In this document: piece by piece, positions 24,316-31,796 of the stretch
Position numbering within the stretch: the stretch's first letter is position 1
Layout of the letters: every line of letters starts with the position of its first letter
From: an uncultured Aeromonadales bacterium
GTDB lineage: Bacteria; Pseudomonadota; Gammaproteobacteria; Enterobacterales; Succinivibrionaceae
Assembly: GCA_902782145.1 (NCBI GenBank)
Contig: CACZLZ010000019.1
Location: forward strand, 1 to 47,991
Reading direction: 5' to 3'
DNA: 47,991 nt
Position numbers and translations under genes: made by a program
The notes under the pieces: model-generated
Database searches by the model: none
The model's input: only the letters and a program-made list of their open reading frames with translations
Told to the model about the DNA's origin: nothing

Positions 24316-25323
24316 TCAGCTGTTTCTGTTCTGCTCTGTCTGCTGGCCTGCCCCGACCTCCCGGACATCCCCGGACAAGCCCTCCCGGGCATCCAGGGAC
24401 AAGTCCTCCTGGGCATCCCCTGACTCCCGGGACTCCCCGGATCTGTCCTCCCGGATCACGCCCCGGGCGCGGAGCCGATCTGCCAGTTCACCGGCAAAAC
24501 CCTGCCGGACAATGCCCACGGTGACAAAGCCCCCCCGGGAACTGAACACCTGCAGGCGGTTGATGCCCCCGGCCAGATAGGGGGCATACAGATCCCGGAG
24601 CTCCTCCTTCAGGATCAGGATCTGCTGGTTGGCCGAGCCCCGGAGAAAGGTATTGCGGTTCAGACGGTCAATATAAGGACCGTCCACCAGCACGCCGGTG
24701 TGCTCCAGAATGTCCCCGCAGCCCATCTCCCGGAGCCGGGCACAGAGGTAGCCGGTGTAGATCAAAATATCCCCGGAGATCTGCTCCAGCTCCGGCAGCA
24801 GGAGCCGGAGGATCCCCGGCTGCTCAAAGGGCTCACCCCCAGAGAGGGTGAAGCCGTCCACGGGATAGCGGGACGCCAGCTCCCGGATCACCCCCAGAAG
24901 TGACTGCAGGGTTATCCGGTGCTCCCGGCGCCGGCGCTGGAGATCCGGAGAAACACAGTTATGGCACCGGCGGGAACAGCCGGAAAACCAGATCCCGATC
25001 CTGCTGCCCGGTCCCAGCACCCGCACCGGATACAGCAGATCGGCAACATAGGCCACGGGCTCATGATCAGTGGACTCCTGTCCGGAAATGGCCGGATCTG
25101 CCACTGCCACCGCCGCCTGACCGGGCTCCCTGTCCTGCCCGGGCACACTGTCCGGCCCGGGTACACAGTCCTCACCAGGCGGCAAGGTAAGACAGGCATC
25201 CTGGGAGGCCACTACTCCTTCTCCTGCTTCGGAGCCTCTCCCGAAAGAGCCTCTCCCGGGGGCCGGAGCGCATCCCGGGGATGACCGATCTCCGGATCCC
25301 ATCGCCCCGGCGTTCTGGGACAT
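24316..25323 (-). CDS. Radical-SAM activating-enzyme-like protein (NrdG/PflA type)
   Basis: A Cys-x3-Cys-x2-Cys cluster motif (CSRRCHNC) in IGIWFSGCSRRCHNC, followed by TLSGGEPFEQ and later ILIYTGYLC and VDGPYI, matches small 4Fe-4S radical-SAM proteins that activate glycyl-radical enzymes. No glycyl-radical enzyme (nrdD or pflB) is in the window. Instead the gene sits between FHA and ClpB-like genes, 15 bp before the latter, so its target may be one of these proteins. The start is uncertain: the frame is open to 25410, overlapping the FHA gene, and the first ~90 residues are low-complexity. I give the ATG at 25323; a GTG at 25359 is possible. The tail is also low-complexity. Confidence 0.85.
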   Translation of the reverse strand: MSQNAGAMGSGDRSSPGCAPAPGRGSFGRGSEAGEGVVASQDACLTLPPGEDCVPGPDSVPGQDREPGQAAVAVADPAISGQESTDHEPVAYVADLLYPVRVLGPGSRIGIWFSGCSRRCHNCVSPDLQRRRREHRITLQSLLGVIRELASRYPVDGFTLSGGEPFEQPGILRLLLPELEQISGDILIYTGYLCARLREMGCGDILEHTGVLVDGPYIDRLNRNTFLRGSANQQILILKEELRDLYAPYLAGGINRLQVFSSRGGFVTVGIVRQGFAGELADRLRARGVIREDRSGESRESGDAQEDLSLDAREGLSGDVREVGAGQQTEQNRNS

Positions 25324-25373
25324 TGCCGGGAAATCATTGGGATCCTCAGGTGCTCTTGCCACCGATCCCGCCG

Positions 25374-26822
25374 TCAGGTCTCCTGGGGAATGTATTTCAC
25401 CGTGAAGCATCCGGCCCCCTGGCAGTTCCAGGTGCCCCCCAGGGAGATCCGATCCCCGTCCCGGAGGGGCTGATCCTTGAGGCTCTCCACCTTCCGATCA
25501 TTGACAAAGGTGCCGTTGGTGCTGCCCACGTCATTGATGACGATCTGGCTACTGTAGGTCTTGATCTCCGCATGACGCCGGCTCACATACTCACAGGATT
25601 CCAGATAGGCGGACATGTCATGCTCCCGGCCGATAACCGTCACTGGGGAGGAGGCGAGAACATGGAAGATCTCCCGGCCGTCCGGAGACATGAACACTGC
25701 CAGCTCCTGGCTCTGGCGCTTCCGCTCCCGCTTCCGGGATGGAGCCTGCCGGACGGCAGCCTCGGTGGGCCGGATCGTCCGCAGATCCTCGCCGCAGTTG
25801 GTGCAGCGCTTGGCAATGTCCGTCATCTCCGATCCGCAGTTGGGGCAGATCTTGACCATGCGGACCGGGGCGCCGGATACCGGCGGCCGTCTGTCTTCCG
25901 GGAATGCGGCCGGGGCAGCCCCTGAGACCGCACCCGTCCCCCCCGGGGTGCCGGAAACCATAGAAGGGGCTGGGGCTTGGGCGGGGGAGGCTGGGGCTGG
26001 GGCCGGAGCCGAAACGGGAGAAGGAGCCGGATGGGATCCGGAGGAAACGCTGTCCCTGAAGGCAGAAGGAGCGGAAGCTGCAGCGGCAGGCACAGGACCT
26101 GCTCCAGGCGCTGCCGCTCCGGAACTCCCCCGATCCGGGGCGGTGCCGGGACCATTCATTCCGCCGGCAGGAGCCCCAGTGACAGAAGCAGCCGGAGCAC
26201 CGACGCCTCCAGAAGCAGGAGCCAAAGCAACTGCCGGAGCCGGACCGTCCAGATACACCGGCTCCTCATGGCGGATATCGGCTCCGCAGGAGGGACAGCG
26301 GCTCCGGGTGCGGGGACTCTCCGTGCCGCAGGAAGGGCAGATCCGGACACAGCGGCGGCTGGAGAAGCCCCCCTCAACTGCACCCGGGGCGCCGGAGGCC
26401 GGAGACGGGGAACATCCGGGAACTGAGCCTGCCGGGGGTACCGCCGCCGGTGAAGGTACCGGAGCCGGTGCTGGCGCCGGAGATGGCGCCAAAGCCGGAG
26501 CAGCCCCCGCCCCGGTGACTGAGGCACCTCTGGAAACCGCCGGCGGGACCGCCGCTCCCGGATGGGAGGCCGCGGCGGGAGAGAGGGAGGGCGCAGCAGC
26601 CGCCCCCGGATCCACGGGGCCATGGAAAGTGGATCCCGCCGGGGAGGCGGCATTCCGGGCGATGATGGAGGCGTTCCCCCTGCCCTGCCGCATTTCATCG
26701 ATCTGGGCCTGGGGCAGAAACGCCGCGGCCACGGCGGACAGATCCGCACCGCACTTGACACATTCCGGATCTGCAGGACTGCCGGGATATCCGCATTCCT
26801 TGCACACTTTGACTCTGGGCAT
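25374..26822 (-). CDS. Zinc-ribbon and FHA domain protein
   Basis: 482 residues from the ATG at 26822, with GGAG seven bases upstream. There are three double-CxxC zinc ribbons: CKECGYPG...CVKCGAD at the N-terminus, CPSCGTES...CPSCGAD near 165, and CPNCGSEM...CTNCGED near 330. Long Ala/Pro/Gly linkers separate them. The C-terminal ~100 residues are an FHA domain: VIGREHDM, SRRHAEI and NDVGSTNGTFVN are the phospho-Thr-binding signatures. It is therefore a phosphopeptide reader on flexible arms, probably cytoplasmic. With PP2C next door it implies reversible Ser/Thr phosphorylation in this operon. The linkers are GC-rich and repetitive, prone to length change. Confidence 0.93.
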   Translation of the reverse strand: MPRVKVCKECGYPGSPADPECVKCGADLSAVAAAFLPQAQIDEMRQGRGNASIIARNAASPAGSTFHGPVDPGAAAAPSLSPAAASHPGAAVPPAVSRGASVTGAGAAPALAPSPAPAPAPVPSPAAVPPAGSVPGCSPSPASGAPGAVEGGFSSRRCVRICPSCGTESPRTRSRCPSCGADIRHEEPVYLDGPAPAVALAPASGGVGAPAASVTGAPAGGMNGPGTAPDRGSSGAAAPGAGPVPAAAASAPSAFRDSVSSGSHPAPSPVSAPAPAPASPAQAPAPSMVSGTPGGTGAVSGAAPAAFPEDRRPPVSGAPVRMVKICPNCGSEMTDIAKRCTNCGEDLRTIRPTEAAVRQAPSRKRERKRQSQELAVFMSPDGREIFHVLASSPVTVIGREHDMSAYLESCEYVSRRHAEIKTYSSQIVINDVGSTNGTFVNDRKVESLKDQPLRDGDRISLGGTWNCQGAGCFTVKYIPQET

Positions 26823-26886
26823 CAGTCACTCCGTAAAACAGCCGGCCAGGCCGGATCCCGCAACCTTCAGGGTTTGGCGGAGATCC

Positions 26887-28584
26887 TCAGTCCTGATCCG
26901 CATAAAGCTTCCTTTCCGCCCCGGCGGCAGCCTGGCCTGCCTGGCGGGCCTCCTGCCGGTGACGGACAATCTCCTGGGCCACATTGTCGGCCACATGGAA
27001 ATTGGAGGCGTTGATCATCATGGCATTCTCCGGGGACGGGGCCATGCGCTCCACCTCCTGGGCAGTGAGACCGTTCCGGGCCATGATCTCCGCCAGGAGG
27101 CTGTGGCTGGAGCAGAAATGCTCCGTCTCCGCCGCCACCTTCCGGGCCTCGTCATAGGTGAGCTCCTCGTCCTCCATGCTCAGGGCGCCGTGCTCCAGGC
27201 TGCAGCGGCCGTTGGTGCGCACCACCACATTGAGCCCGTTGCCCCGGGCGTCCCGAAACAGGGTGCTGGCTGCCACTGAGGCCGGCAGATCTGTCTCCTG
27301 GCCGATGAACTCGTAACCCATTTCCTCCAGGGACATGCGGATGGCCTCGGCGGCGGTAAGCTGCCGATCCAGCCGGGCGGCAGTTTCCGTCAGGCGCTGG
27401 ATCTCGCTCTGGAGGAAGGGAATGCTGGACTCGCTCAGGGCAAAATCCTTCAGTTCTTCCCGGCAATCCTCCGCCAGCACCGCATAGCGGGCATACAGTT
27501 CGTTGAAGCGTCCGGCCAGATCCCGGTAGGCGGTGATCTCCTCCCGGATCTTCCGGATCCGGGGCTGGATGGTGATGGCATAGACGTCGGAGAGGTTGCT
27601 GTCCCCGTTCTCCAGCAGGTTCTCAAAACGCTCCCGCAGGGCGCTGATGTTCCCGGAGATCCGGGAGTTCACCACCGGCTCACCGGCCAGATCGTCAAAC
27701 TCCTTCCGGGCCAGATCAATGATCTTCTGCCGCCGCTCCTGCTCCCGGGCCTTCTGCTGCTCCTCCTCCCGGATCCGGGCAATGCTGGCCGCATCCGCCT
27801 TCTCCTGCTTAAGCTTGTCCTCACTGGCCCGGATCCGGGCGATGAGTTCGGAGATCTCCCCGGAAAGGCGGGAGGAATAGCGGCTGCGGATATCATCCTC
27901 CACCGCCTTGAAAGCCCGATCCTCCGTGGCAATCTTCTCGGAAAGGTTCCGGCAGCTGAGGTACAGCTTCTCAAAATGGGCGGGATCATCGGAGTCCATG
28001 CTGGCATTCTCCAGTTCCCGGGCATTCGCCCCGTACTCCCGGAAGCGATCCTTAAGCTCGTTATAGCCCTCAGTGGGCGCGACCTCATATTTGGCCATCA
28101 TTTGGTCAATTTCAGCGCCGGAGTCACTGCCATGCCGGAGCTGGGAGGCGACCTTGGACCGCACGGAGCGGATATCCTGGATCCGGGAGGAGATGGAGTT
28201 CAGCAGGCTGTCCGCCTCCGAGGCTTTGGCCGACAGGGCGGCCACCCGCAGCCGGAAGGATTCTGCCCTCTTCATGGCGTTCTGCAGTGCACCTTGATCC
28301 TGGCCGGCGGCCGGAACCGTAAGACGGGAGGACTCCGCCTCCAATGCCTGGATCGCTTCCTTGAGGGAATCCAGTTTCCGGACCCGGGAGATCCCCATGG
28401 CAGAGGCCCTGCTGGCAATCTTGTCTGCCTGGCGTCTGAAGTCCCCGATCCGGCTCCGGGCGGAGTTCAGCACACTGGCGATCTTGTTGGCCAGGCGCAG
28501 GTTCTCCTCCCGCTGCCTTCGCTCCGCCGCCCGGCGGGCTTCCTCGGCCTTTCTGATGATGTAGGCGAAATCTTCATGGGACAT
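26887..28584 (-). CDS. Long coiled-coil protein, first gene of the FHA/PP2C/ClpB block
   Basis: 565 residues from the ATG at 28584 (GGAG upstream); the frame is open 12 codons further. Residues 1-440 are almost entirely heptad-like helix (RKAEEARRAAERRQREENLR; REEEQQKAREQERRQK). The last ~120 residues are a small mixed domain (MGYEFIGQETDLPAS, then VVVRTNGRCSLEHG). That end resembles the C-terminal domain of coiled-coil proteins that often neighbour VWA and AAA+ genes, but I cannot name it. No membrane segment is seen. It begins the six-gene operon, 64 bp before the FHA gene, and may be the scaffold or structural part. A TATAAT -10 lies 88 bp upstream. Confidence 0.8.
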   Translation of the reverse strand: MSHEDFAYIIRKAEEARRAAERRQREENLRLANKIASVLNSARSRIGDFRRQADKIASRASAMGISRVRKLDSLKEAIQALEAESSRLTVPAAGQDQGALQNAMKRAESFRLRVAALSAKASEADSLLNSISSRIQDIRSVRSKVASQLRHGSDSGAEIDQMMAKYEVAPTEGYNELKDRFREYGANARELENASMDSDDPAHFEKLYLSCRNLSEKIATEDRAFKAVEDDIRSRYSSRLSGEISELIARIRASEDKLKQEKADAASIARIREEEQQKAREQERRQKIIDLARKEFDDLAGEPVVNSRISGNISALRERFENLLENGDSNLSDVYAITIQPRIRKIREEITAYRDLAGRFNELYARYAVLAEDCREELKDFALSESSIPFLQSEIQRLTETAARLDRQLTAAEAIRMSLEEMGYEFIGQETDLPASVAASTLFRDARGNGLNVVVRTNGRCSLEHGALSMEDEELTYDEARKVAAETEHFCSSHSLLAEIMARNGLTAQEVERMAPSPENAMMINASNFHVADNVAQEIVRHRQEARQAGQAAAGAERKLYADQD

Positions 28585-28671
28585 ATGCTGGATCTCCGGA
28601 AGGGCCCCGGGGGGGCACACTCCCCGGGAAGCCGGGACAAAGCCAGCCCCCGGGGAAACAAAACCGGGGTG

Positions 28672-28677
28672 ATTATA
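28672..28677 (-). promoter_or_regulatory. -10 element of the FHA/PP2C/ClpB block
   Basis: A perfect TATAAT on the minus strand, in a short AT-rich window inside GC-rich sequence, 88 bp ahead of the first gene. The matching -35 is poor, so an activator or another sigma factor could be involved. Confidence 0.5.
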
Positions 28678-29276
28678 TAAAAAACCCGGGGGTGAAAAGA
28701 TGTAGATGTTTCACATTTCCCCGCACCTTGGAACTCCTGTGGCGCATATGTGCATGAGATGGACGGTTTTGCCCCTCCGGGAGCCGCCCAAAGGGCATGT
28801 TCCGTGACCGGGACCGGCCTCCGCCCGTCAGGCCGGAGGATCTCTTCTTCCCATGCCAGCCAATGGGTATTGCTCTCCGCCGTCGGTGCCGCCAGGGGCT
28901 GCCTGCAGTCAGTGCCCCGACTCCCCCGGTCAGCGCCATCTGTTCCGCCAGGGGCTGCCTGCTCCGGCAACCGCCGCCATGTCCCAGTCCGTATCCGGGG
29001 ATCCGGCTCTGATCGGTCTGCCGGCTCCCCGCAGCCCTGGTGCCCGCCTTTCCTTTCCACTCCATGCTATTCCCTTCCCTTGCCTGCCCTTTCCGGATCT
29101 GCAGCCTGTGCCCGTCTCCCGTCACAGCCCGTTCCCGGTCCAGATCCCGGGAAAGTCACAAAATCCGGCAGCCGCTGAGGGTGGGATCTTCAGGGGACAT
29201 GCCAGGTGTCATATCATTGTGCCGTCACGCCGGCGGCATTTCCGCCCCGGTCAGCCTGCCAGAGGAGAAACATCAG
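28678..29276. other. Divergent intergenic region with an 18-bp direct repeat
   Basis: About 600 bases between the coiled-coil gene and the divergent 503-residue gene. CCGCCAGGGGCTGCCTGC occurs twice exactly, at 28889-28906 and 28945-28962 (56 bp apart). Several open frames cross this stretch, but none has a ribosome site or protein-like composition. The spaced direct repeat could be a binding site for a regulator shared by both units, as inference. Confidence 0.45.
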
Positions 29277-30788
29277 ATGCAGCTTTTTTCCACCATCCTT
29301 CCCATCAAAAACATGACTCCGGACGGTTTCATCGAAATGGTGATCAACTGGAACAAGGGAGGCCACCAGGACATCGTCATACCAGATGTTGAATGGCACG
29401 GTGAACGGAACATCCGGTACGGCGACGACAGGAGATGGCTGCAGATCGAGGAGTACCGGAACCAGAACATCATCGCCGTCCGGTTTGAGAACATCAAGGA
29501 TGACGGCGTTGTCTGGGACACTGACTATGTGATGAACTTCAGGGACATGAAGATAGCCGTGACGCTGGACCGGAGTTATCTGGAGGGCTCTGAGGTGAGC
29601 CTGGGATTCTACTACACCCCGGCCTTCATAGCCTTGCTGATCCGGGGTGGCTATGTGGAGTCCGACAACGGCCTGACCACCGATTGTGTCCCGCTGATCA
29701 TGGATGACAGCCGCCTGGGGATCCTGGGAGATCTGGTAAACGGCCGGAGCCGCTACAATTTGCCGGTGGTCTATGTCTCCAAGTGCTCGGACGGGACCGA
29801 CGCCGTGGACAGCAAGGAATTGGCCAAACGCCTGAAGGGAGCCGCACATGTGCTGCTGCAGGCCGAGCACAGCACCAACGACGACATCAGGGTGCTGTGC
29901 CAGGATAAAAACGAATACAACGGCGCCGTGGGAGTCTACTACCCCGATGGCACCCACAGCCGGGTCATGCGCCGCAACGGCGATGAGGGTGGCAGGAAGA
30001 TGATGGACATTGTCTGTGCCAATGTGCACCGCTATGTCAACTCCCTGAAGAGCGATCCCCTTTACACCTGGCAGGGAGTCATGAACGCCATGCTCCTGGA
30101 CCGGTATGCCAGCAAGAAGGCCGAACTCCAGGAATCTGAATCCGCCCGGGAGAAATCCGAGGCAGAGGCTCAGATCCAGGTCCGGAGCGCTTATGAAAAG
30201 GTCCGGGAAATGCTCCGGGAACTCCAGTCTGCCCGCATCTCTGCCCAGGAAAGCCAGGACCTGGTGGAATCCGTAGATCAGGAAATGGAGGAAATGCGCC
30301 GCCAGATTGAATCCCTGGTGCGCCAGAACCAGTCCCTGAGCAGTGAGATCAGCGGACTCAGGACCAAGATCCGGGGCAACGGCAGCATGCCTGTGCTCTA
30401 CCACGGACTGGAGGAAGACATGTATCCCGGGGAGATCCGGGACTTCATCATCCGGGGACTGAACGAGTACCTGAAAAATGGAGCCAACGACACCAGCCGG
30501 AGCACCCAAGTGCTCCGGGATGTGATCCGGAACAACAGCGACCCCAAAAGAAGCCTCCTGGATGAAAAGGCCGGAAGACTCAAAAAGATCCTGGAGACCT
30601 ATGACCGCATGACCCCGGAGATCAGGCAGGAGCTTACTGAACTGGGCTTCACCGTAACAGACGGAGGCAAGCACTACAAACTCTTCTATCATGACGACAA
30701 CCGGTACTGGTTCACCCTGCCCAAGACCCCCAGCGATCACCGGTCGGGAAAGAACGCCGCTGCCGCACTGATCAAACTGGTGTTCTGA
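29277..30788 (+). CDS. Coiled-coil protein of unknown function with HicA-like C-terminus
   Basis: 503 residues from the ATG at 29277 behind AGAGGAG; the open frame upstream is intergenic. Residues 1-270 form a globular region (MQLFSTILPIKNMTPDGFIE; then WDTDYVMNFRDMKIAV and RLKGAAHVLLQ) that I think belongs to a conserved family of unknown function. Residues 278-366 are a coiled coil. The last ~50 residues (GGKHYKLFYHDDNRYWFTLP) resemble the HicA/dsRBD-like fold that binds RNA, with its His after the Gly pair. It is divergent from the FHA/PP2C/ClpB block and so may belong to the same system, as an effector or sensor. The HicA likeness is by eye only. Confidence 0.8.
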   Translation: MQLFSTILPIKNMTPDGFIEMVINWNKGGHQDIVIPDVEWHGERNIRYGDDRRWLQIEEYRNQNIIAVRFENIKDDGVVWDTDYVMNFRDMKIAVTLDRSYLEGSEVSLGFYYTPAFIALLIRGGYVESDNGLTTDCVPLIMDDSRLGILGDLVNGRSRYNLPVVYVSKCSDGTDAVDSKELAKRLKGAAHVLLQAEHSTNDDIRVLCQDKNEYNGAVGVYYPDGTHSRVMRRNGDEGGRKMMDIVCANVHRYVNSLKSDPLYTWQGVMNAMLLDRYASKKAELQESESAREKSEAEAQIQVRSAYEKVREMLRELQSARISAQESQDLVESVDQEMEEMRRQIESLVRQNQSLSSEISGLRTKIRGNGSMPVLYHGLEEDMYPGEIRDFIIRGLNEYLKNGANDTSRSTQVLRDVIRNNSDPKRSLLDEKAGRLKKILETYDRMTPEIRQELTELGFTVTDGGKHYKLFYHDDNRYWFTLPKTPSDHRSGKNAAAALIKLVF

Positions 30789-31198
30789 TCCCGCGGGATA
30801 CGGATCTTCCTGCAAAGCCGCCACCGGGGAAACCGGCGGCAGACGCGGCTGTGAAGAAAGGCGACCGTGAAGAAAGCGGGGTGGATCCCGGACAATGGCC
30901 GGCTGCTGCTGCCCGGAACAGGTCAGACGCTGCTGCCCTCCTGAAGTAGGCTTGGAAGAGGCTGGGGCACCCGGGAAAGCGCGTCCGCTGTCCCTCGAAG
31001 ACCCCACATACCAGAATGCTCCTGTTCGGCAGGACACCTATGATCCCTGCCGGATCGGCTCAGTCTGTCCCGGATGATGCGGGAGAACAGCAGGATCAGA
31101 AAGCCCCGGCTCCTTCCAGGGGGAAGAAGACCGGGGCAGCTGAAGATCGCATGCCAGAGAGGATCAGCACCGATCCCATTCCGGCAGTTCGCCTGATC
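30789..31198. other. Convergent intergenic region
   Basis: 410 bases between the 503-residue gene and kbp. A GC-rich hairpin (GCCG...CCGG...CCGGCGGC, about 30817-30840) follows the plus-strand gene but has no T-run, so it is only a weak terminator candidate. No gene is seen. Confidence 0.4.
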
Positions 31199-31648
31199 TT
31201 ATTTGATCAGGGGAGGAATGCGCAGGATCTGACCAGGATAAATCTTGTCCGGATCGGAAAGCATGGGCTTGTTGGCCTCAAAGATCCGCACATACTCAGC
31301 ACCCTTGCCCTTGCCGTAGACGGTCTCGGCAATCTTCCAGAGGGTGTCACCCTTCTTGACCTCGTGGAACACCGACTCCTGCTCCTGGACCTCCACGGTC
31401 ACAGAGCCGGTGTCAACCTGGGCAATGCCCACCTGGTTGCCCACTGCCAGGGCAGCCTTCTCCAGGGTCTCCTGATCCTTGGCTGTGCCCTTGAGCACAG
31501 CCTTGTCCCCCTCAACCTCCACTGTCAGGCCCGAGGTCTCAAGACCCAGGGCATCCATGTTGCTCTTGAGCTCTGCTGCAGGGGTCTCCTGCTTGCTGCC
31601 GCCGAAAAGCCGCTGGCCTACGCCCTTAACAAAAGAAATGATCCCCAT
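31199..31648 (-). CDS. kbp: BON-LysM protein, potassium-binding Kbp/YgaU type
   Basis: 149 residues, the same length as Escherichia coli Kbp (YgaU). Residues 1-12 (MGIISFVKGVGQ) match the family start, residues about 20-90 form the BON domain, and residues about 95-147 form the LysM domain (HEVKKGDTLWKIAETVYGKG, then IYPGQILRIP). The protein has no signal peptide; the E. coli homologue is a cytoplasmic potassium binder. The ATG at 31648 has AAGGAG eight bases upstream; the 24-codon extension above it is not needed. It is probably a single gene, 149 bp after the AAA/PD-(D/E)XK gene on the same strand. Confidence 0.94.
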   Translation of the reverse strand: MGIISFVKGVGQRLFGGSKQETPAAELKSNMDALGLETSGLTVEVEGDKAVLKGTAKDQETLEKAALAVGNQVGIAQVDTGSVTVEVQEQESVFHEVKKGDTLWKIAETVYGKGKGAEYVRIFEANKPMLSDPDKIYPGQILRIPPLIK

Positions 31649-31796
31649 ATGTGTTCTCCTTGCTGGCTTATGAAAGAAAGCATAAAAAGACAGCGTCCCC
31701 GATCCCCGGGACATTGTCATAAAATTCCATGGGAATAAGGGAACAGCGGGAATGATACATCATGCGCCGGGGTCAGAACACGTCATCAGTCGCAAA

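Noticed and set aside
22468-24423. 651-codon plus-strand frame opposite the ClpB-like gene
   Set aside because: A shadow of strong codon bias; the minus strand carries intact AAA+ motifs.
25615-27279. 554-codon plus-strand frame opposite the zinc-ribbon/FHA gene
   Set aside because: Its Ala/Gly/Glu-rich sequence is the mirror of the GC-rich linkers; the minus strand has clear zinc-ribbon and FHA motifs.
29214-31037. 607-codon minus-strand frame opposite the 503-residue gene
   Set aside because: No ribosome site or family features; the plus strand has a good ribosome site and a coiled coil.
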